A stretch of 55,251 nucleotides of DNA. Source: Caballeronia sp. Lineage in GTDB: Bacteria > Pseudomonadota > Gammaproteobacteria > Burkholderiales > Burkholderiaceae. Position 1 is the first letter of the stretch. Every line of letters begins with the position of its first letter. The translations under genes and the position numbers were made by a program. Shown piece by piece: positions 45,421 to 55,099 of this stretch. The DNA lies in the NCBI RefSeq assembly GCF_028292365.1, contig NZ_JAQGMM010000133.1:1-55251 (forward strand), read 5' to 3'. Below the pieces are notes generated by a model. The model was not told the origin of the DNA. It ran no database searches and saw only the letters and a list, made by a program, of their open reading frames with translations.

Positions 45421-46292
45421 TGGAGACCTCGTTCCTGACCAGCTTCCTGCTGGTCGTCGATACCGGTTCAATGGCCGAAGCCGCACGCCGCCTCGATTTG
45501 ACGCCCGCTGCGGTGGCGCAGCAGATCCGCACGCTCGAGCGCGAATTCGGTGCGCCACTGCTTGCGCGCGCTGGCCGGACGGTGTCGGTCACGCCTGCCG
45601 GCAGCCGGATAGTCGCGCAGTCGCGGGGTTTGCTGCGTGAACTCGCCGACCTGAAGATCCTCGCCAACGACGAATACGCGACCGGTGAACTCAGGCTCGG
45701 CACGATCAATACGGCGTTGCATAGCCTGCTGCCGGATATCCTCGCGCGGTTTGTCAGCGCTCATCCGCATGTGAAAGTGTTTATCCAGTCGGGGACATCG
45801 AACGAATTGTATGAAGCATTGCGGCAAGGCGATGTCGATGCAGCCGTCTGCACGCATCCCGCCTTCGCGATGCCGAAAACCTTCGTGTGGGAACTGCTGC
45901 GTGAGGAACCGCTGGTGGTGATTGCGCCGCAGGGCCTGGCGAAGCGGGATGCGCATGATCTCCTCGCGCATGAGCCGCTGATCCGATACGACCGGTCGCT
46001 AGCGGGCGGTAAGGAAGCGGAGCGTTACCTGAGGCGCGTGGGCATTGTGCCGAACGAGCGCTTCGAACTAAGCTCGCTGGCGGCCATCGCGATGATGGTG
46101 GATCGCGGACTCGGTGTATCGCTTGCGCCCGATGTCGCCTCGCCGATGACCAGCGCCCTGAACATCGCGCGGATCAGCTTGCCGATGGAGTCGGAGCCGC
46201 GCCGCTTTGGTGTGCTCTGGAAACGGGCGTCGGTGCGTGACCGGCTGATTCGCGGCCTGGTGGACTGCGCACTGCAATGCGTGCGCGGCTGA
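45420..46292 (+). CDS. LysR-family regulator divergent from CoA-lyase operon
   Basis: A 290-residue LysR regulator, HTH about residues 1-58 (TSFLLVVDTGSMAEAARRLDLTPAAVAQQIRTLE) and effector domain from about 88 (GELRLGTINTALHSLLPDIL). The ATG at 45420 (METSFLTSF) is preferred to an upstream in-frame ATG that would overlap the predicted operator. It probably governs the divergent CoA-lyase, CoA-transferase, hydrolase and transporter genes. Confidence 0.9.
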   Translation: METSFLTSFLLVVDTGSMAEAARRLDLTPAAVAQQIRTLEREFGAPLLARAGRTVSVTPAGSRIVAQSRGLLRELADLKILANDEYATGELRLGTINTALHSLLPDILARFVSAHPHVKVFIQSGTSNELYEALRQGDVDAAVCTHPAFAMPKTFVWELLREEPLVVIAPQGLAKRDAHDLLAHEPLIRYDRSLAGGKEAERYLRRVGIVPNERFELSSLAAIAMMVDRGLGVSLAPDVASPMTSALNIARISLPMESEPRRFGVLWKRASVRDRLIRGLVDCALQCVRG

Positions 46293-46417
46293 ATGGGTTG
46301 AACGTATCGGGGTTGCTTAAGCCACCCAAAAACAATACGGCGGCAAGCTTGCGCGTGCCGCCGTATGTAGCGCTTGAAACATGCAGTCCCCAAGCGCCGC
46401 ACTCCAGACCTTGCCGC

Positions 46418-46711
46418 TTACTGCGGTTGGCCCTTGTCGTTGGTACCCATGGCCGAAGCGGCTGCAGCAGCCGATGCGCCCTTCAGGTGCGATGCCTTGT
46501 CTTGCTGATGCAACGTCGTACCGCCTACGCCAGACGCAGCCTTCTTATGCTTGAAGTGCGGCAGATGCGGTTTGGGTTCTTTCGGGCTGACAGGCGGCTT
46601 GCTTTCGTCCGTTTTCGGACCGCCGCCGCCACCAGCACCCTGAGCCATTGCCGCACCTGCGAACGCGAAAGCGAGCGCACCAACCATTGCAATTTGCGAG
46701 AACTTCTTCAT
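46418..46711 (-). CDS. Small secreted Lys/His/Ala-rich protein
   Basis: A 97-residue exported protein with a signal peptide (MKKFSQIAMVGALAFAFAGAAMAQ, cleavage after AMA) and a mature part rich in Gly, Pro, Lys and His (GAGGGGGPKTDESKPPVSPKEPKPHLPHFKHKKAASG). AGGGAG precedes the ATG at 46711. The mature sequence is low-complexity and no family is recognised. A periplasmic, possibly metal- or acid-stress-related role would be speculation. Confidence 0.75.
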   Translation of the reverse strand: MKKFSQIAMVGALAFAFAGAAMAQGAGGGGGPKTDESKPPVSPKEPKPHLPHFKHKKAASGVGGTTLHQQDKASHLKGASAAAAASAMGTNDKGQPQ

Positions 46712-46796
46712 TACCAATCTCCCTGGAGTTGTGAATCGATTGCAGCATCGCATTGTTGTTCGAAATGCATGGAATTTCAACGAATTCAGAATATTC

Positions 46797-48518
46797 CTAG
46801 CGAAAATTGGTCTTGGCGAGCTCCACGATTTCGTCGCCGCGGCCGTTCAGGATCGCTCGCAACATATAGAGGCTGAAGCCTTTCGCCTGCGCCAATTCCA
46901 CTTTGGGCGGCATCGCCAGCTCGTGCTTTGACGTCACCACGTCGACGAGCGCCGGCCCGGGATAAGCGAAAGCCTTCTGCAGAGCCTCTGCGATGTCCTC
47001 GGACTCCTCCACCCGGATGCTGAAAATGCCCGCCCCCTGGGCAATGGCCGCGAAGTCGGTTTTGGCCAGATCGACGTTGGTATCCAGGTAACCGGCGGCC
47101 TTGAGCTCCATCGAAACGAAGCCGAGCAGACTGTTGTTATAAACCACCACTTTGATCGGCAGATCGAGTTGGCGGGCGCTGAGCAAGTCGCCGAGCAGCA
47201 TCGATAAACCGCCGTCGCCCGAAAGCGAGATCACTTGCCGGCCCGGATTCGCGCCCTGTGCGCCGAGCGCCTGGGGCATCGCGTTTGCCATGGAACCGTG
47301 GTTGAACGAGCCGTGAAGCTGGCGTTTGCCGTTCATCGTGAGGTAACGCGCCGCCCAGACGGTCGGCGTACCGACATCGGCGGTAAAAATGGCGTTTTCG
47401 TCGGCGGCTTCGTTAACGAGTTTCGTCAGATACTGCGGATGGATCGGCTTGCCCGGGCCTGACGGCGTGGCGAGTTCATCGAGCCCCTTTCTCGCCTCTG
47501 CATAGTGCTTGCGGGCGGTATCGATGAACTTCCGGTCGGCCTTGCGCGTGAGCTTCGGCAGCACTGCCGCTATCGTCTCCTTGACCGTGCCGACCAGCCC
47601 GAGCGCGAGCGGCGCCCGCGCGCCGAGCTTCGAGCCGCGCCAGTCGACCTGGATGATCTTGGCGTCGGTGGGATAAAACGGCCGGTAGGGGAAATCGCAG
47701 CCGAGCAGCAGCAGCGTGTCGCACGACATCATCGCGTGGTAGCCGGAGCTGAAACCGATCAGCCCGGTCATGCCGACGTCGTACGGGTTATCCCATTCGA
47801 TGAACTGCTTGCCGCGCATCGCGTGGACGACCGGTGCGCCGAGCGCGTCCGCGAGCGCGACCACTTCGTCGTGCGCGCCCGCGGTGCCGCTGCCGCACAT
47901 CAGCGTCACTGCGTCCGAACTGTTCAGCATGGCCGCGAGCCTGTCGATATCGATCTCCGAGGGCAGGATGGTCGACGGTCCCGTGGCGGACCAAGTTGGC
48001 TTTTCCGCGGGCGCGTCGCTCAGCGCGACATCGCCGGGCAGCACGATCACCGCGACGCCGCGCTCTTCGATCGCCGTGCGCATCGCGCGGGCGAGCACGC
48101 GGGGAAATTGCGCGGCGCTCGACACCAGTTCGACGTAGTGGCTGCATTCCTTGAACAGCGCGGTTGGATGAGTCTCCTGGAAATAGCCCAGCCCGATTTC
48201 CGTCGACGGAATATGCGCGGCAATCGCCAGCACCGGCTGCTGGTTACGGTGGCAGTCGTATAAGCCATTGATCAGGTGCAGGTTGCCCGGGCCGCAACTG
48301 CCGGCGCAAACGGCAAGCTTGCCCGTCGATGCCGCATCGGCGCCTGCCGCGAACGCGGCTACTTCCTCGTGGCGCGTGTGCATCCAGCGGATGGAGCCGA
48401 CCTGGTCGAGGCTATAGGCAAGCCCGTTCAGGCTGTCGCCAGTAACCCCCCAGATGCGCTCGACGCCCGCTGCCGCCAGCGTCCTGGCCAAATATTCCGC
48501 AACCGTGTTTCTTGCCAT
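46797..48518 (-). CDS. poxB: ThDP-dependent pyruvate dehydrogenase (quinone) PoxB-like
   Basis: A 573-residue thiamine-diphosphate enzyme of the pyruvate oxidase group, the length of E. coli PoxB (572). The N-terminal PYR domain carries the catalytic Glu ([18 protein letters not shown]). The FAD-binding central domain includes [28 protein letters not shown]. The ThDP motif [18 protein letters not shown]...VVYNN is in the C-terminal domain. It would oxidise pyruvate to acetate and CO2 with electrons to ubiquinone. Other ThDP enzymes (acetolactate synthase, oxalyl-CoA decarboxylase) fit less well. Confidence 0.88.
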   Translation of the reverse strand: MARNTVAEYLARTLAAAGVERIWGVTGDSLNGLAYSLDQVGSIRWMHTRHEEVAAFAAGADAASTGKLAVCAGSCGPGNLHLINGLYDCHRNQQPVLAIAAHIPSTEIGLGYFQETHPTALFKECSHYVELVSSAAQFPRVLARAMRTAIEERGVAVIVLPGDVALSDAPAEKPTWSATGPSTILPSEIDIDRLAAMLNSSDAVTLMCGSGTAGAHDEVVALADALGAPVVHAMRGKQFIEWDNPYDVGMTGLIGFSSGYHAMMSCDTLLLLGCDFPYRPFYPTDAKIIQVDWRGSKLGARAPLALGLVGTVKETIAAVLPKLTRKADRKFIDTARKHYAEARKGLDELATPSGPGKPIHPQYLTKLVNEAADENAIFTADVGTPTVWAARYLTMNGKRQLHGSFNHGSMANAMPQALGAQGANPGRQVISLSGDGGLSMLLGDLLSARQLDLPIKVVVYNNSLLGFVSMELKAAGYLDTNVDLAKTDFAAIAQGAGIFSIRVEESEDIAEALQKAFAYPGPALVDVVTSKHELAMPPKVELAQAKGFSLYMLRAILNGRGDEIVELAKTNFR

Positions 48519-48886
48519 GTCCTGCTCCTTGGGTGGAAAGAGGAATCGGAGTGATCGATCGGAGGCCAGGCCATCAGCATCCTTTCGTCATACGCGTGAA
48601 ACCGCAAAACCAGGCTCAAAGCGAAAAGCATAAACGTCATGGAGCGGATCAAATATGAAAAAACCTTAATCGACCCGCTTTACGAGTGTTACGAATGGCT
48701 GACGACAGGCCGACGCCAGCGGCCGAGGGTCGATGCGTCGGCCTGCAACGCAGCCACGGCGGCTTTCGTTCATGACGGCCTCAACGTAAAGCCCGGTGCT
48801 GCTCGGGCAGTCGTTGCAGGGGATAGAAGCATGCTGGTTGCTAGAATGTCCGTCCCCTCTTCCCGCCTGAGCCAAGAACCGCCCTG
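48519..48886. other. Divergent intergenic region, no gene seen
   Basis: About 370 bases between the poxB and rsuA starts. No ribosomal, transfer or small RNA gene is recognisable and open frames look non-coding. Promoters for both genes are expected here, but I cannot place them. Confidence 0.4.
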
Positions 48887-49600
48887 ATGGATCTCGAACG
48901 CATTCTCTTCACACAGGGCTTCGGCTCGCGCCGCCAATGCCGAGCGCTCGTAGCGGACGGCCGCGTGTCCATCGCTGGCTTGCCCTGCACGAATGCCGCC
49001 ACCGACATCGCGTCTGACGCGCTCCCCTCGTTCGAGTTTCAAGTCGATGGCACTGAATGGCGGTATCGGGAAAAGGCGTATCTGGCGCTGAACAAACCAC
49101 CGGGCTACGAGTGTTCGCGTGAGCCACAGCACCACCTGAGCGTCTTTCACCTTATACCGCCGCAATTAACGGAGCGTGGCGTGCAATGCGTGGGACGTCT
49201 GGACCAGGACACGACCGGCCTTCTGCTCCTCTCCGATGACGGCGCGTTCGTGCATGCGTTCACATCGCCGAAACGCAAGGTGCCGAAGGTGTATCTCGCG
49301 ACCACGCGCCATCCGCTGGACGATGCTCAACTCTCGGCTCTTCGCAACGGCGTCTTTCTGCATGGCGAATCACAACCCGTTGCAGCAGTCAGCGCTGAAC
49401 AGCGCGACGAGCGGCAGCTCGAGCTCTCGGTGCTCGAAGGCAAATACCACCAGGTGAAGCGGATGGTTGCAGCGGCGGGAAACCGTGTGGAGAACTTGCA
49501 TCGGGAGCGTATTGGCGGCTTGGCTCTCTCCGATGAGCTGGCCGAAGGCCAATGGCGCTGGCTTGACGATGCAGACCTCGCAATGCTCCGGCAAGGCTGA
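48887..49600 (+). CDS. rsuA: 16S rRNA pseudouridine(516) synthase RsuA-like
   Basis: A 237-residue RsuA-family pseudouridine synthase with an N-terminal S4 RNA-binding domain (MDLERILFTQGFGSRRQCRALVADGRVSIAG) and a catalytic domain whose Asp is in VGRLDQDTTGLLLLSDDG. KPPGYECS and YHQVKRMVAAAGNRVENLHRERIGG are family positions. The length and sequence fit RsuA better than RluB, RluE or RluF. Confidence 0.85.
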   Translation: MDLERILFTQGFGSRRQCRALVADGRVSIAGLPCTNAATDIASDALPSFEFQVDGTEWRYREKAYLALNKPPGYECSREPQHHLSVFHLIPPQLTERGVQCVGRLDQDTTGLLLLSDDGAFVHAFTSPKRKVPKVYLATTRHPLDDAQLSALRNGVFLHGESQPVAAVSAEQRDERQLELSVLEGKYHQVKRMVAAAGNRVENLHRERIGGLALSDELAEGQWRWLDDADLAMLRQG

Positions 49601-49759
49601 CGCGCGTCGTGTGTCATATTCGTGCGACAGCGCGCTGAGTCGCGATCGCGGCCGGTTTAACCTCTCCCGCAGGCCGACTCGGCGCGCTGCATCCATCCGG
49701 GTGTTGCGAGCGTAGAAGTGGTATCCCCCGACGTGGCATCCCCTTGCTTTTCGACATTT

Positions 49760-50629
49760 ATGCCCGCACAACAAAAACGCCGCATCGTGACATTCGGTCT
49801 TGCCAGTCTTGGCGCTGCGGCGCTCGCCGCGTGTAGTCCCGTCAAACTTTTGAACGCGACCATTCCGTCGAGTGGCTACAGGAAATCATCAGGTATTGCG
49901 TACGGAAGCGATCCGCGTCAGGTACTCGATGTCTACGTACCCGCCGCCGCGGCAAGTACTCAACCGCGCCCGGTCGTCGTGTTTTTCTACGGCGGGAGCT
50001 GGCAGACCGGCGATCGTGCGAATTATCTGTTTGTCGCACAGGCCTTGACGTCGCGCGGCTACGTGGCGGTACTGCCGGACTACCGCACCTATCCGGAAAC
50101 AGCGTTTCCTGGTTTTGTTAACGATGCTGCGGCCGCGGCGCGCTGGACTCGCGATCACGCGCATGAATTCGGCGGCGATCCGTCGCGGCTTTTTGTAATG
50201 GGTCATTCAGCAGGCGCTCATCTTGCCGCGCTGATCGCGACCGATCCGCGATATCTCGCTTCGCAATCGATGTCGAAAGCCGACTTGCGCGGGGTGATCG
50301 GCCTGGCTGGACCTTACGATTTCCTGCCGCTCACGGATCGCACGCTATTCGATGTCTTTCCGGCAGGCACGCGCGCCGAGAGCCAGCCGATCAATTACGT
50401 CACGGGCCACGAGCCGCCGATGTTCCTCGCGGCCGGCACGAACGACACCGTTGTCGATCCCGGCAACACCGACCGTCTGGCGGTCATGTTGCGCAAACAT
50501 GGCGACTCGGTGGAAGTGAAACATTACGACGGTTTCGGCCATATTCGTATTGTCTCGGCGCTAGCGTTGCCGTTGCGGGGAAGCTCGACGGTGCTCGCGG
50601 ATCTATCGTCGTTTATTGACTCGCGATAA
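49760..50629 (+). CDS. Alpha/beta-hydrolase lipoprotein (carboxylesterase)
   Basis: A 289-residue secreted hydrolase. The N-terminus MPAQQKRRIVTFGLASLGAAALAACS carries a lipobox (LAAC), so it should be lipid-anchored. The HGG-like oxyanion loop appears as FFYGGSWQTGDR, the nucleophile elbow is GHSAGAH, and Asp (GTNDTVVDPG) and His (GFGHIRI) complete the triad. It resembles the BD-FAE/esterase group. The substrate is not evident. Confidence 0.85.
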   Translation: MPAQQKRRIVTFGLASLGAAALAACSPVKLLNATIPSSGYRKSSGIAYGSDPRQVLDVYVPAAAASTQPRPVVVFFYGGSWQTGDRANYLFVAQALTSRGYVAVLPDYRTYPETAFPGFVNDAAAAARWTRDHAHEFGGDPSRLFVMGHSAGAHLAALIATDPRYLASQSMSKADLRGVIGLAGPYDFLPLTDRTLFDVFPAGTRAESQPINYVTGHEPPMFLAAGTNDTVVDPGNTDRLAVMLRKHGDSVEVKHYDGFGHIRIVSALALPLRGSSTVLADLSSFIDSR

Positions 50630-50649
50630 GCGAGTTTTCAGGCTGAATG

Positions 50650-50673
50650 CACCTATTCAATAGGTGTTAACAC
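50650..50673. promoter_or_regulatory. Two overlapping perfect palindromes before a small membrane gene
   Basis: CACCTATT-C-AATAGGTG (50650-50666) is a perfect 8-1-8 dyad, and GTGTTAACAC (50664-50673) is a perfect 10-base palindrome overlapping it. They lie about 90-110 bases before the small membrane protein start and may be operators. Confidence 0.4.
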
Positions 50674-50762
50674 AATACGCTGGCGCCGCACTGCAGCATG
50701 CCTTTCTTACGACGGAAATCTATACTGATTTCACGACTATTAAAAGAAGCAGGAGGGCCACC

Positions 50763-50939
50763 ATGGCCGCTCACATGACCATTGCAATGATTGCGTTCGT
50801 GGCGATCAGCGTGTTGTTTATCGTCGGATTGCTGGTGACGATGCATCTGCGCCATCGCTATCAGCCCAACCTGATTGGTGCGCTGATCGGGGCCTTGCTG
50901 TGCTTCATCCTGCTGGAGACGCTACCGGTTCTGATGTGA
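50763..50939 (+). CDS. Small two-helix membrane protein
   Basis: A 58-residue protein starting behind AGGAGGG. Two hydrophobic helices are predicted (MTIAMIAFVAISVLFIVGLLVTM and LIGALIGALLCFILLETLPVLM) with the short polar loop HLRHRYQPN between. No family is recognised. Its 3' end overlaps the convergent epimerase gene by 35 bases. Confidence 0.7.
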   Translation: MAAHMTIAMIAFVAISVLFIVGLLVTMHLRHRYQPNLIGALIGALLCFILLETLPVLM

Positions 50940-52029
50940 CGTCCGGACGAACGTCCTCCTTGCGCGAAAAGTCGCGCAGGAAGTCGTCGATGCTCGGATA
51001 ACGCAGCGCGTAACGCATTTCGTCTCGCAGCCGGGTGTTCTGCAGACGTCGCGATTCACGCATGAACGAGAGCATCATCGGCTCGAGTTGCGCCTCTGCC
51101 TGCTCGCGCGAAACACGGGGAGCGCGCGGCAAGCCGAGCTTATCGGCAACCAGGTCGAAATAATCGCCCATGCGCAAGTCGCTATCGTCCGAGGCATGCA
51201 CCACGCGCTGCGGCCGCGCCCGCCGGATCGCGAGCACGAGAATGGCGGCCAGATCGTCGGCGTGGATATGGTTGGTGTAGACATCGTCGGCCGGCGCCAG
51301 TGCCGGCGTCCCCTTCTGCAGCCGTGCCAACGGCAGGCGGTTGCCGGCGTAGATCCCGGGAATTCGCATGATCGATGCACTCAGCACACCGCGTCGCGTG
51401 GCGGCTCGCAATTGCGTTTCCGCCGATACCCTTCGTTTCGCTCGCGCGTTGTCCGGCCTGACCGGGCGAGTCTCATCGATCCGCGCCCCGCCACAATCGC
51501 CGTAAACCCCGGACGTGCTCGCATAAATCAGGCGGATCCGCGCCCGGCGCGCGGCGGCGCCCCAAACCCGGTCGGGTACAATAGACGCACTTTTTATGGG
51601 CTTGGCGTGCATTTTGATGGCCGCTGCCATGCTGCTTTTGAAGGTTGCGCGAAACCATCCGCGCCACGCTCGCTGACGGGCCACAGCGCTGGTCGCTTCG
51701 CGCGCAACGGACCGTCGCGGCGCACTCAACGCGGCAATCAGCGCGCGGGTCCTGCTGTCGTCGTCGCCGGTTTTCTGGGGGGGCGCAAGATGCAGCACCG
51801 TGGACGCAAGACCGGCCAGCCGTCGCAGGCTGCGGCGCTCGTCCAGGTTGCCGATCAACGGTGTTGTGCCGGCTGCGCGCAGTTCGGCGGCGCGCGCCGG
51901 TTGACTTGAAAGTGCGATCACGCGAGGCGCGGCAGCACGGCGTACGAGAAGCGGCACGCAACGCAGGCCGACATCGCCGCAACCGGCAATCAGCACACGC
52001 GCGCGGCGTAGTTTTCGAGTGGCGATCAT
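50905..52029 (-). CDS. NAD(P)-dependent epimerase/dehydratase-like (SDR) protein
   Basis: A 374-residue extended SDR protein. The nucleotide site is RVLIAGCGDVGLRC (GxGxxG), followed by VLHLAPPQKTG; the catalytic region is LIYASTSGVYGDCGG, and SIMRIPGIYAG follows. It resembles the YeeZ/SDR group. An insertion of about 60 basic residues (RSVAREATSAVARQRAWRGW to KSASIVPDRVWGAA) separates the cofactor and active-site parts and is unusual. The start is taken at 52029 (MIATRKLRR), since further upstream the frame crosses into the divergent gene's leader. Confidence 0.75.
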   Translation of the reverse strand: MIATRKLRRARVLIAGCGDVGLRCVPLLVRRAAAPRVIALSSQPARAAELRAAGTTPLIGNLDERRSLRRLAGLASTVLHLAPPQKTGDDDSRTRALIAALSAPRRSVAREATSAVARQRAWRGWFRATFKSSMAAAIKMHAKPIKSASIVPDRVWGAAARRARIRLIYASTSGVYGDCGGARIDETRPVRPDNARAKRRVSAETQLRAATRRGVLSASIMRIPGIYAGNRLPLARLQKGTPALAPADDVYTNHIHADDLAAILVLAIRRARPQRVVHASDDSDLRMGDYFDLVADKLGLPRAPRVSREQAEAQLEPMMLSFMRESRRLQNTRLRDEMRYALRYPSIDDFLRDFSRKEDVRPDVTSEPVASPAG

Positions 52030-52088
52030 GCTGTCGATTGTAGCCGCGACAGCTTTTGCATTTGTTTCATTCAACTCATCCAGGATCT

Positions 52089-53120
52089 ATGGCTTTCAAC
52101 GTTACGCTCCGGCAAAGCGGCCGGCAGTTTCAGGTAGAACCCGACGAAGCGGTGCTGCTCGCCGCCCTGCGTCAGGGCATTGGTCTTCCCTACGGCTGCA
52201 AGAACGGAGCCTGTGGTTCATGCAAGGGCACGGTCGTCTCCGGCGAAGTCGAGCAGGCGCCGCATTCGTCGTCGGCGTTGTCCAACGACGAAAAAACCCG
52301 CGGCATGGCACTGCTGTGCTGCGCAACCGCGAAGGGCGACCTGACGGTCGACATACGCGAAGTGGCAGGAGTAGGCGACATCCAGGTCAAGAAGCTGCCT
52401 TGTCGCGTGAACGCGCTGGACCGCAAAGCAGCCGACGTCATTGAACTGAAGCTGCAATTGCCGGCCAACGAACGGCTGCAATACCTGGCCGGCCAGTACA
52501 TCGAATTCATCCTGAAGGACGGCAAGCGCCGCAGCTATTCGATGGCGAGCCCGCCGCACCACGAAGGCCCGATCGAACTGCACGTTCGCCATATGCCCGG
52601 CGGCACCTTCACGGACCACGTGTTCGGCCCCATGAAAGAGCGCGACATCCTGCGCTTCGAAGGCCCCCTCGGCACGTTCTTCCTGCGTGAGGATTCAGAG
52701 AAGCCCATCGTGCTGCTCGCTTCCGGCACGGGCTTCGCACCCATCAAGGCGATCATTGAACATGCTGTGTTCAAAAATTTGAACCGGCCGATGACGCTCT
52801 ACTGGGGCGGCCGCCGCAAGCAGGACCTGTACATGATGGACATGGCTGAACAGTGGGCGAAGGACGTGCCTAACTTTTCGTTCGTGCCGGTGCTGTCAGA
52901 ACCCGATGCGACCGACGCCTGGACCGGCCGCACGGGCTTCGTTCATCGTGCTGTCATTGAAGATCTGCCAGACTTGAGCGCGTATCAGGTGTACGCGTGT
53001 GGCGCACCGGTGATGGTGGAATCCGCGCAGCGTGATTTCACGAGTCATCACCGTTTGCCTGAGGACGAGTTCTACGCCGATTCGTTCACCAGCGCGGCGG
53101 ATCTCGCCAATCCGGTTTAA
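52089..53120 (+). CDS. 2Fe-2S ferredoxin / FAD-NAD(P)H reductase (AscD-like)
   Basis: A 343-residue one-chain electron-transfer protein. The N-terminal plant-type ferredoxin (about 1-90) has YGCKNGACGSCKGTVVSG and a final Cys in LLCCATAKGD. The FAD domain carries RSYSMASPP (R-x-Y-S). The NAD(P)H domain has VLLASGTGFAPIKAIIEHA and ends with VYACGAPVMVESAQRDF. It matches CDP-6-deoxy-delta-3,4-glucoseen reductase (AscD)-like and phenol-hydroxylase-type reductases. The partner enzyme is unknown here. ATG 52089 follows AGGA. Confidence 0.88.
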   Translation: MAFNVTLRQSGRQFQVEPDEAVLLAALRQGIGLPYGCKNGACGSCKGTVVSGEVEQAPHSSSALSNDEKTRGMALLCCATAKGDLTVDIREVAGVGDIQVKKLPCRVNALDRKAADVIELKLQLPANERLQYLAGQYIEFILKDGKRRSYSMASPPHHEGPIELHVRHMPGGTFTDHVFGPMKERDILRFEGPLGTFFLREDSEKPIVLLASGTGFAPIKAIIEHAVFKNLNRPMTLYWGGRRKQDLYMMDMAEQWAKDVPNFSFVPVLSEPDATDAWTGRTGFVHRAVIEDLPDLSAYQVYACGAPVMVESAQRDFTSHHRLPEDEFYADSFTSAADLANPV

Positions 53121-53428
53121 GCTCGCCGGTTTAGCCGCACTAAAGCCTGCGAGTGTGGCGGCTCGACAAAAAATCGGACCGCCATGGTTTACACGCAGGA
53201 ACTTCGTATCGTATTCTTCGCGAATGCTCAAAATTTACGCCACTCTTCGACGCCGCTCGCCGCTCCCTTAGGGATGCCGCTGGCTCGTCACGGATTGGCG
53301 CTTGAGTTTTCGAACCAGCGCACACTTCGCCACTATGAAGCCACGGAATTCCGTGGCTTTTTGCATTGTTGGTTCGGTTTTTTATCTCGCCACTTTTTTT
53401 ACTTGCTGTTTTCGTGGAGCCCGCCGTC
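53121..53428. other. Intergenic gap holding an orphan terminator
   Basis: 308 bases between the reductase and aminotransferase genes. No protein gene is apparent. A perfect terminator at 53338-53362 lies far from the reductase stop and just before the aminotransferase, so a small RNA or long 3' UTR may end there. Confidence 0.4.
53338..53362 (+). terminator. Intrinsic terminator with perfect 16-base palindrome core
   Basis: AAGCCACGGAATTCCGTGGC followed by TTTTT. It is 218 bases after the reductase stop and 67 bases before the next start codon. Confidence 0.8.
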
Positions 53429-54613
53429 ATGAATTTCCAAGAGTATCCCGTCGAATCGCTGATGTTCATCACGAACCGTCCTGAGATCGTGTTCACGCAC
53501 GGCAAGGGTTCCTGGCTCTACGACAACAACGAGAAGCGATACCTCGACTTCATCCAGGGCTGGGCGGTGAATAGTCTGGGTCATTGCAACGACGGCATGA
53601 TCGAAGCCATGGACAAACAGGCTCGCACGCTGATCAACCCGTCGCCGGCGTTCTACAACGCGCCGATGGCTCAGCTCGCCGGCTTGCTGACCGCGAACAG
53701 TTGCTTCGACAAGGTGTTCTTCGCCAACAGCGGCGCCGAAGCCAACGAAGGCGCGATCAAGCTCGCGCGCAAGTGGGGCAAGAAGTTCAAGGGCGGCGCG
53801 TACGAGATCATCACCTTCGACCACAGCTTCCACGGCCGGACTCTGGCGACCATGTCGGCCAGCGGGAAGCCGGGCTGGGACACCATCTATGCACCGCAAG
53901 TGCCGGGCTTCCCGAAAGCGGATCTGAACGACATCGCATCGGTGGAAAAACTCATCACCGATAAAACCGTCGGCGTCATGCTCGAACCTATCCAGGGCGA
54001 AGGCGGCGTGATCCCGGCCACGCGCGAGTTCATGCAGGCTTTGCGCGCGCTGACGAAGAAACACAACCTGCTGATGATCGTCGATGAAGTACAAAGCGGT
54101 TGCGGTCGGGCCGGGACTTTGTTCGCGTATGAATTGTCGGGCGTGGAGCCGGACATCATGACGCTCGGCAAGGGCATTGGCGGCGGCGTGCCGCTGGCCG
54201 CGCTGCTCTCGACGAAGGAAGTAGCGTGCTTCGAACCCGGTGACCAGGGCGGCACGTACAACGGTAATCCGTTGATGACGGCCGCGGGTTTTTCGGTGAT
54301 TTCGCAACTGACCGCGCCGGGTTTTCTCGAAGGCGTGCGCGAGCGTGGCGAGTACCTGAAGGCGCAGTTGTTGCAGCTGTCGGAAGAGCGCGGTTTTAAC
54401 GGTGAACGTGGCGAAGGTCTGCTGCGCGCGTTGCTGCTCAATAACGACAACGGTCCGAAAATTGTCGACATGGCGCGCGACATGGGACCGGACGGCTTGC
54501 TTCTGAATGCAGCGCGGCCGAACCTGCTGCGCTTCATGCCTGCGCTGAACGTGACGAAGGACGAGATCGACCAGATGATGTCGATGCTGCGGTCCGTGCT
54601 GGACGCGCTGTGA
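53429..54613 (+). CDS. Class III aminotransferase, acetylornithine-type
   Basis: A 394-residue PLP enzyme: [15 protein letters not shown] at the N-terminus, [37 protein letters not shown], the catalytic-site pair [18 protein letters not shown], and the Schiff-base Lys in [14 protein letters not shown]. It is of the acetylornithine/succinyldiaminopimelate transaminase (ArgD) group. ATG 53429 ([10 protein letters not shown]) is preferred to an upstream start that adds a hydrophobic stretch crossing the terminator region. A GNAT gene follows with a 4-base overlap. Confidence 0.88.
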   Translation: MNFQEYPVESLMFITNRPEIVFTHGKGSWLYDNNEKRYLDFIQGWAVNSLGHCNDGMIEAMDKQARTLINPSPAFYNAPMAQLAGLLTANSCFDKVFFANSGAEANEGAIKLARKWGKKFKGGAYEIITFDHSFHGRTLATMSASGKPGWDTIYAPQVPGFPKADLNDIASVEKLITDKTVGVMLEPIQGEGGVIPATREFMQALRALTKKHNLLMIVDEVQSGCGRAGTLFAYELSGVEPDIMTLGKGIGGGVPLAALLSTKEVACFEPGDQGGTYNGNPLMTAAGFSVISQLTAPGFLEGVRERGEYLKAQLLQLSEERGFNGERGEGLLRALLLNNDNGPKIVDMARDMGPDGLLLNAARPNLLRFMPALNVTKDEIDQMMSMLRSVLDAL

Positions 54614-55032
54614 TTATCCGGGTCTTCGATGAGCGCGACACGCAGGACGTGCTCGCGCTCTGGGCACAAGCATTTCCGGAATACGCCGCGCCCGGCAAAC
54701 CGCAGCGTGATCCGCGGTTATCGATTCGAAACAAGCTCGCCATGCAGCCGGAGTTTTTCTTCGTCGGCTTGCTGGAAGAGCGTCTGATCGGAACGGTGAT
54801 GGTGGGTTACGACGGGCATCGCGGATGGATGTATTCGCTCGCCGTCGCCGAGGATCAACGCGGTAACGGTTATGCCCGCGCGCTGGTCGAGCACGCGGAA
54901 CGCGCGCTTGCTGCTATCGGATGTCCGAAGCTGAATTTGCAAATCATGGCGAACAAGCCTGAGACGCAGGCGTTTTACGCGAAGCTCGGTTATCAGATGG
55001 ATGAAGTAGTGAGCTTCGGCAAGCGGCTTTGA
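54610..55032 (+). CDS. GNAT-family acetyltransferase (YpeA-like)
   Basis: A 140-residue acetyltransferase starting from GTG at 54610, overlapping the aminotransferase stop (GTGA). The acetyl-CoA motif [22 protein letters not shown] (Q-x-x-G-x-G/A) and the C-terminal [24 protein letters not shown] are clear. It is similar to E. coli YpeA, whose substrate is uncertain. Translation is probably coupled to the aminotransferase. Confidence 0.85.
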   Translation: MIIRVFDERDTQDVLALWAQAFPEYAAPGKPQRDPRLSIRNKLAMQPEFFFVGLLEERLIGTVMVGYDGHRGWMYSLAVAEDQRGNGYARALVEHAERALAAIGCPKLNLQIMANKPETQAFYAKLGYQMDEVVSFGKRL

Positions 55033-55039
55033 TCATGCG

Positions 55040-55086
55040 TTAAAAAAGCCGCATGCCCTTCTTCAAAGGCACGCGGCTTCTTCATT
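55040..55086. terminator. Bidirectional intrinsic terminator
   Basis: AAAAAAGCCGCATGCC, a loop, then GGCACGCGGCTTCTT form a stem-loop between the convergent GNAT and livF-like genes. Confidence 0.7.
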
Positions 55087-55099
55087 CAACAATCCACAA

